Positions 59,875 through 64,000 of a DNA stretch of 64,000 nucleotides are shown one piece after another. The stretch covers positions 186,001 through 250,000 of the forward strand of contig CBDAOL010000010.1 in the NCBI GenBank assembly GCA_965198045.1, read 5' to 3'. The notes beneath the pieces were generated by a model. It had not been told where the DNA came from. It did no database searches and saw nothing but the letters and a program-made list of their open reading frames with translations. A program made the translations under genes and the position numbers. This DNA comes from CBDDEC01 sp965198045. Its GTDB lineage: Bacteria; Chloroflexota; Dehalococcoidia; UBA2979. The first letter of the stretch is position 1, and every line of letters begins with the position of its first letter.

Positions 59875-60936
59875 ATGCGCGCTGTGCCGATGCGTCGAGG
59901 TGAGCTGCGGGTCGACGAGGTGCCGGAGCCGGTACCGGGGCCGGGCGAAGTGCTCGTGAAGACGCTGGCCTGCGGCATCTGCGGCTCCGATTTGCACATG
60001 GTGCAGCGTGTGCAGCGCTCGCTCGCGGGGAACGATGACGGCTCGCCGGACTTCCGCTTCGACAACGACAGCGACGTGATCATGGGCCACGAGTTCTGCG
60101 CCGAGATCCTGGAGTTCGGCCCCGACTGCGAGGAGGCGCTGCCGATCGGCCAACGCGTCGTCTCTGTGCCCGGCGTCCCGCGTGGCGACGCTCGCATCTC
60201 CCTCGCCTACGGCAACGAACTCCCCGGCGGCTACAGCGAGCGCATGGTCCTGAGCGAAGCGCTGATGATCCCGGTGCCCGACAACGTCACCACCGAGGAG
60301 GCGGCGATGACCGAGCCGATGGCGGTCGGACGCCACGGCGTCGAGCTGTCGCGCCTGGAGGACATGCCCGCGGACACCGTGCCGGTCGTGATCGGCTGCG
60401 GCCCCGTCGGCCTCTCGGTGGTCGCCGACCTGCGCCGCCGCGGCATCGAGCGCATCGTCGCCGCCGATTTCTCGGCGAAGCGCCGCGAGCTCGCCTCAAC
60501 CATGGGCGCCACCAACGTCGTCGACCCGAACGACGTGCCCACGTTCGACGCCTGGCGCGCCGAGGTCGGCACGAGTGCCGGCGCGGCGGACGAGCCCTCG
60601 GCGCTGGTCTTCGAGTGCGTCGGCGTGCCCGGCATGATCCAGGGCGTGATCGACGGCATCCCACGCAACTCCCAGGCCGTGGTCGTCGGCGTCTGCATGG
60701 AGCCCGACACGATCCGCCCGCTCTCCGCCATCGGGAAGCAGATCAACCTCCAGTTTGTCCTCGGCTACACGCCCGAGGAGTTCGCCAGCACGCTCGCCTC
60801 CATGGCTGCGGAGGAACTCGATCCGCGCCCCGTCGTCACCGGCCGCGTCGACCTCGACGGCGTCCCCGCCGCCTTCGAAACGCTCGCCTCGCCGGACGAA
60901 CACGCGAAGATCCTCGTCGTGCCGAACGGAGGCTAG
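59875..60936 (+). CDS. Zinc-dependent medium-chain alcohol dehydrogenase
   Basis: 353 residues. Catalytic zinc Cys in ACGICGSDLH and GHEF, NAD-binding VIGCGPVGLSVVADLRRRGI. The usual four-Cys structural zinc loop is absent: the segment is VPRGDARISLAYGNELPGGY, as in some zinc-binding dehydrogenases that handle threonine- or sorbitol-like substrates. Start ATG 59875 with GGGAGGGG upstream, preferred over GTG 59869. Substrate unknown, but fits oxidation of a hydroxy intermediate in this catabolic block. Confidence 0.92.
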   Translation: MRAVPMRRGELRVDEVPEPVPGPGEVLVKTLACGICGSDLHMVQRVQRSLAGNDDGSPDFRFDNDSDVIMGHEFCAEILEFGPDCEEALPIGQRVVSVPGVPRGDARISLAYGNELPGGYSERMVLSEALMIPVPDNVTTEEAAMTEPMAVGRHGVELSRLEDMPADTVPVVIGCGPVGLSVVADLRRRGIERIVAADFSAKRRELASTMGATNVVDPNDVPTFDAWRAEVGTSAGAADEPSALVFECVGVPGMIQGVIDGIPRNSQAVVVGVCMEPDTIRPLSAIGKQINLQFVLGYTPEEFASTLASMAAEELDPRPVVTGRVDLDGVPAAFETLASPDEHAKILVVPNGG

Positions 60937-61020
60937 CGCCGAAGACCTCCACCCCTGCGCTAGACTCCCCTCGCGCGCCGAGCACCGTCGAGGTGCCGGC
61001 GACCGGACGAGGAGCTAGCG

Positions 61021-62223
<1,203 letters not shown>

Positions 62224-62302
62224 CGTCGAGGGCGGCTAGCGACGAGGCGCGCCTGAACCTCACCGGTTTGCTATCAGAACGTGCGTTCTATAGGCTGCGC
62301 TG

Positions 62303-63514
62303 ATGCCACGCAAACGACTTTCGCTCGCCGAGGCGCGGCGGATCACCCTGGCCGCGCAGGGGTTCGACCGCCCTCGCCCGAAGCGGGCCACAGCGAGGGA
62401 TCTGCGTCGCGTCATTCACCAGCTCGGCGTGCTTCAGTTCGACTCGGTCAACGTCTTCGACCGTGCGCACTACACCGTGCCGTTCTCACGCGTCGGTCCG
62501 TTCGACCGCGAGCGTTTCAACCGCTTGCTCTATGACGACCGAGAGTTCACGGAGCACTGGGCGCGTCAGGCCTCGTTCGTGCCGGTCGAAACCTGGCCGC
62601 TGCTCAAGCCGCGGATGGCGAAGACGAGCCGTCGCGTGCGCTTCCTGAAAGGCATGCTCAACAGCTACCCATCGCACCCGACGTTCCTTGAGGACGTCCT
62701 TGAAGACGTTCGCCAGAACGGCCCGCTGCGCTCGGATGAGGTCTCGGACCACCTCGTGCTGCCCAAGCGCACGGACGGCTGGGGCTGGAACTGGACCCCC
62801 GCTCGCGGCGCCCTGGAGGTGTTGCTGGCGGAGGGTGCGGTGGCGGTCACCGACCGCGATAGCGACCTTGCGCGGAGCTACGACCTCGCGGAGCGCGTGC
62901 TGCCGCCGGAGCACGTCGCACGGGAGGTGACGACCGGGGAGGCGCATCGCGCGTTCACGGAGCGCGCCGTGCGCGCGCATGGTGTCGGCACCGCCGGCTG
63001 TATCGCCGACTACTTCGAGCTCAACCAGCGCGACACCCGAGGGATCCTCGACGACCTCGAAGCCGAAGGTGTCGTCCACCAGGTCGAGATCGAGAGCGTC
63101 CGACAGCCGGTGTACGTGCACGCGGAAGCGAAGCTGCCGCGTCGCATCAACGCCGCCTCGCTGCTCTCGCCGTTCGACCCGATCGTGCGTGATCGGAAGC
63201 GCGCCGAGTGGCTGTTCGAGTTCGATTACCGGCTCGAGATGTTCGTCCCGAAGCCGAAACGCCAGTATGGCTACTACGTCCTGCCGTTCCTCCTCGGCGA
63301 CCGCATCGTCGCCCGGGTCGACCTCAAGGCCGATCGACAGGCGAAGCAGTTGCTCGTCCAGGCCGCCTACGTCGAGGACCATTCAGATCCCGACCAGGTC
63401 GCGCCGGCCCTCGCCGAGGAGCTGCGAACCGTCGGCGGCTGGCTCGGCCTCGACGAGGTCAGGGTCGAGCGCAAGGGCTCACTCGCCGCTACGCTCCGTC
63501 GCGCCATCGCCTGA
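62303..63514 (+). CDS. YcaQ-like winged-helix DNA glycosylase (interstrand crosslink repair family)
   Basis: 403 residues. LSLAEARRITLAAQGFDRPR, the QxD motif in HQLGVLQFDSVNVF (catalytic Gln and Asp), HYTVPFSRVGPFDRERFNRL, FTEHWARQASFVPVETW, then NASLLSPFDPIVRDRKRAEW with LFEFDYRLEMFVPKPKRQYG and YYVLPFLLGDRIVARVDLKA. E. coli YcaQ (AlkX) unhooks DNA crosslinks. ATG 62303 gives MPRKRLSLAEA. Its 3' end overlaps the convergent membrane-protein gene by 36 bases. Intact chromosomal gene. Confidence 0.92.
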   Translation: MPRKRLSLAEARRITLAAQGFDRPRPKRATARDLRRVIHQLGVLQFDSVNVFDRAHYTVPFSRVGPFDRERFNRLLYDDREFTEHWARQASFVPVETWPLLKPRMAKTSRRVRFLKGMLNSYPSHPTFLEDVLEDVRQNGPLRSDEVSDHLVLPKRTDGWGWNWTPARGALEVLLAEGAVAVTDRDSDLARSYDLAERVLPPEHVAREVTTGEAHRAFTERAVRAHGVGTAGCIADYFELNQRDTRGILDDLEAEGVVHQVEIESVRQPVYVHAEAKLPRRINAASLLSPFDPIVRDRKRAEWLFEFDYRLEMFVPKPKRQYGYYVLPFLLGDRIVARVDLKADRQAKQLLVQAAYVEDHSDPDQVAPALAEELRTVGGWLGLDEVRVERKGSLAATLRRAIA

Positions 63515-63871
63515 ACGGTCCTTCGAGCCTTCGGCGGCAGCGTCGCGCGCGGGGATGAAGCCGAGGCGGATGCCGCGGTTCACCGCGTAGTAGTGTATCG
63601 ACGACTCGAGCGTCTCCTCGCCGCCGATGGCCAGCGCCAGGATCAGCACCCACCCCAGCTGCCACGTCCACGCCACGCCGACACCGACCAGCGCCAGGCC
63701 GATCACGGCGAAGCGGAACCCGGCGAGGAAGCGCAGCGTGACCGCGGGGTCGTGCTGGCGCGCCCAGCCCCGACCGATGCGCCAGCCGTAGACCACCAGC
63801 GCGAGTCCCACGAGGGCCATGGCCAGCGATGGCAGCCAGCGCCACTCCCAGTCGACGAGCGCGTCCCACAT
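63479..63871 (-). CDS. Small membrane protein, 130 aa
   Basis: MWDALVDWEWRWLPSLAMAL with three hydrophobic spans (LAMALVGLALVVYGW, FRFAVIGLALVGVGVAW, LGWVLILALAIGGEE) and a polar C-terminus. No family recognised. It directly follows the acetyltransferase fragment (3 bases) on the same strand, so they were probably co-transcribed before IS6 cut the latter. Confidence 0.75.
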   Translation of the reverse strand: MWDALVDWEWRWLPSLAMALVGLALVVYGWRIGRGWARQHDPAVTLRFLAGFRFAVIGLALVGVGVAWTWQLGWVLILALAIGGEETLESSIHYYAVNRGIRLGFIPARDAAAEGSKDRSGDGATERSGE

Positions 63872-63874
63872 GCG

Positions 63875-63973
63875 CTAATCCTCGGCGCTCGGCCGCGCCC
63901 ACGCGATCCGTGGGTCGATGCGACGGTGCAGGTGATAAATGACCTCGACGAAGCCGAGCGAGCGCCAGAACGG
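63875..63973 (-). pseudogene. GNAT acetyltransferase C-terminal fragment, cut by IS6
   Basis: The minus frame gives FWRSLGFVEVIYHLHRRIDP and RIAWARPSAED before the stop at 63875. The FWRSLGF motif is the last core strand-helix of GNAT N-acetyltransferases. The rest, upstream on the minus strand, is replaced by an IS6 end from 63974. Confidence 0.75.
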
Positions 63974-64000
63974 GGCAGTGTCAGAATTCGGGGCACGGCG
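63974..64000 (-). mobile_element. Right end of another IS6 copy, continuing beyond the window
   Basis: GGCAGTGTCAGAATTCGGGG and the following bases to 64000 are the exact reverse complement of the right end of the IS6 copy at 50465-50491. The element must extend past the window in minus orientation. Confidence 0.9.

Overview
The window is a high-GC bacterial chromosome segment with short intergenic gaps, GTG/TTG starts and Shine-Dalgarno signals. Its gene content (many class III CoA-transferases, a CO-dehydrogenase-type CoxSLG cluster, a MoaD plus BNR-repeat pair, an F420/LLM-type remnant, a MocA/SDR/carboxymuconolactone cluster) resembles Chloroflexota (Dehalococcoidia/SAR202-like) or a deep-branching actinobacterium. 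No rRNA or intact tRNA is present, so the lineage is an inference. The aapJQMP block (39.1-43.6 kb) is visibly less GC-rich than its surroundings and may have been acquired separately.

Layout. 0-5.2 kb: start of a molybdenum hydroxylase operon, then truncated genes (PAP2 phosphatase, betaine-binding protein, lipoprotein, BNR protein) joined at insertion-sequence scars, and an intact TIGR01777 epimerase. 5.2-9.15 kb: a nested mobile element: an integrase-core IS interrupted by an IS1182 element, with an IS110 element inserted exactly in its terminal repeat. 9.15-16.3 kb: remnants including HsdR, an IS21 fragment, an HNH fragment, a PPC-repeat protein and an in-frame TIR-Cas3 chimera; bioB is the one intact housekeeping gene here. 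16.3-31 kb: a catabolic island with a GguC/AraD1-like protein, a dipeptide-type ABC transporter, two tandem pairs of CaiB-type CoA-transferases, a crotonase and a galactonate-dehydratase-like enolase-superfamily enzyme. 31.5-39.06 kb: dense IS nest (IS6, three IS3 copies, second IS110 copy), a tyrosine integrase and a 3' half of tRNA-Gly that looks like an attachment site. 39.1-43.65 kb: general L-amino-acid ABC transporter aapJQMP on the minus strand. 43.8-50.5 kb: more IS debris, a terminase-small-like gene, a truncated second integrase, a YihY-type membrane protein, an Ala-rich helical protein and an intact IS6. 50.5-64 kb: a mostly intact catabolic block (FAD oxidase, three CoA-transferases, VOC, SDR, carboxymuconolactone decarboxylase-like, zinc alcohol dehydrogenase, acyl-CoA dehydrogenase, YcaQ-like protein) bounded by IS6 ends facing each other.

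Most notable: the 5' non-coding region of the two IS110 copies contains four short segments matching, in the order and polarity expected of a bridge RNA, the left target, right target, right element end and left element end. Because the element sits in the terminal repeat of another IS at two loci, guide and target can be read side by side. Other observations: a TIR-Cas3 chimera, a three-fold tandem repeat of a ribosome-binding-site plus start-codon module at aapJ, a small inversion inside a MocA gene, a premature TGA in an acyl-CoA dehydrogenase, and 18-21 bp solo IS3 ends at chimeric gene junctions.
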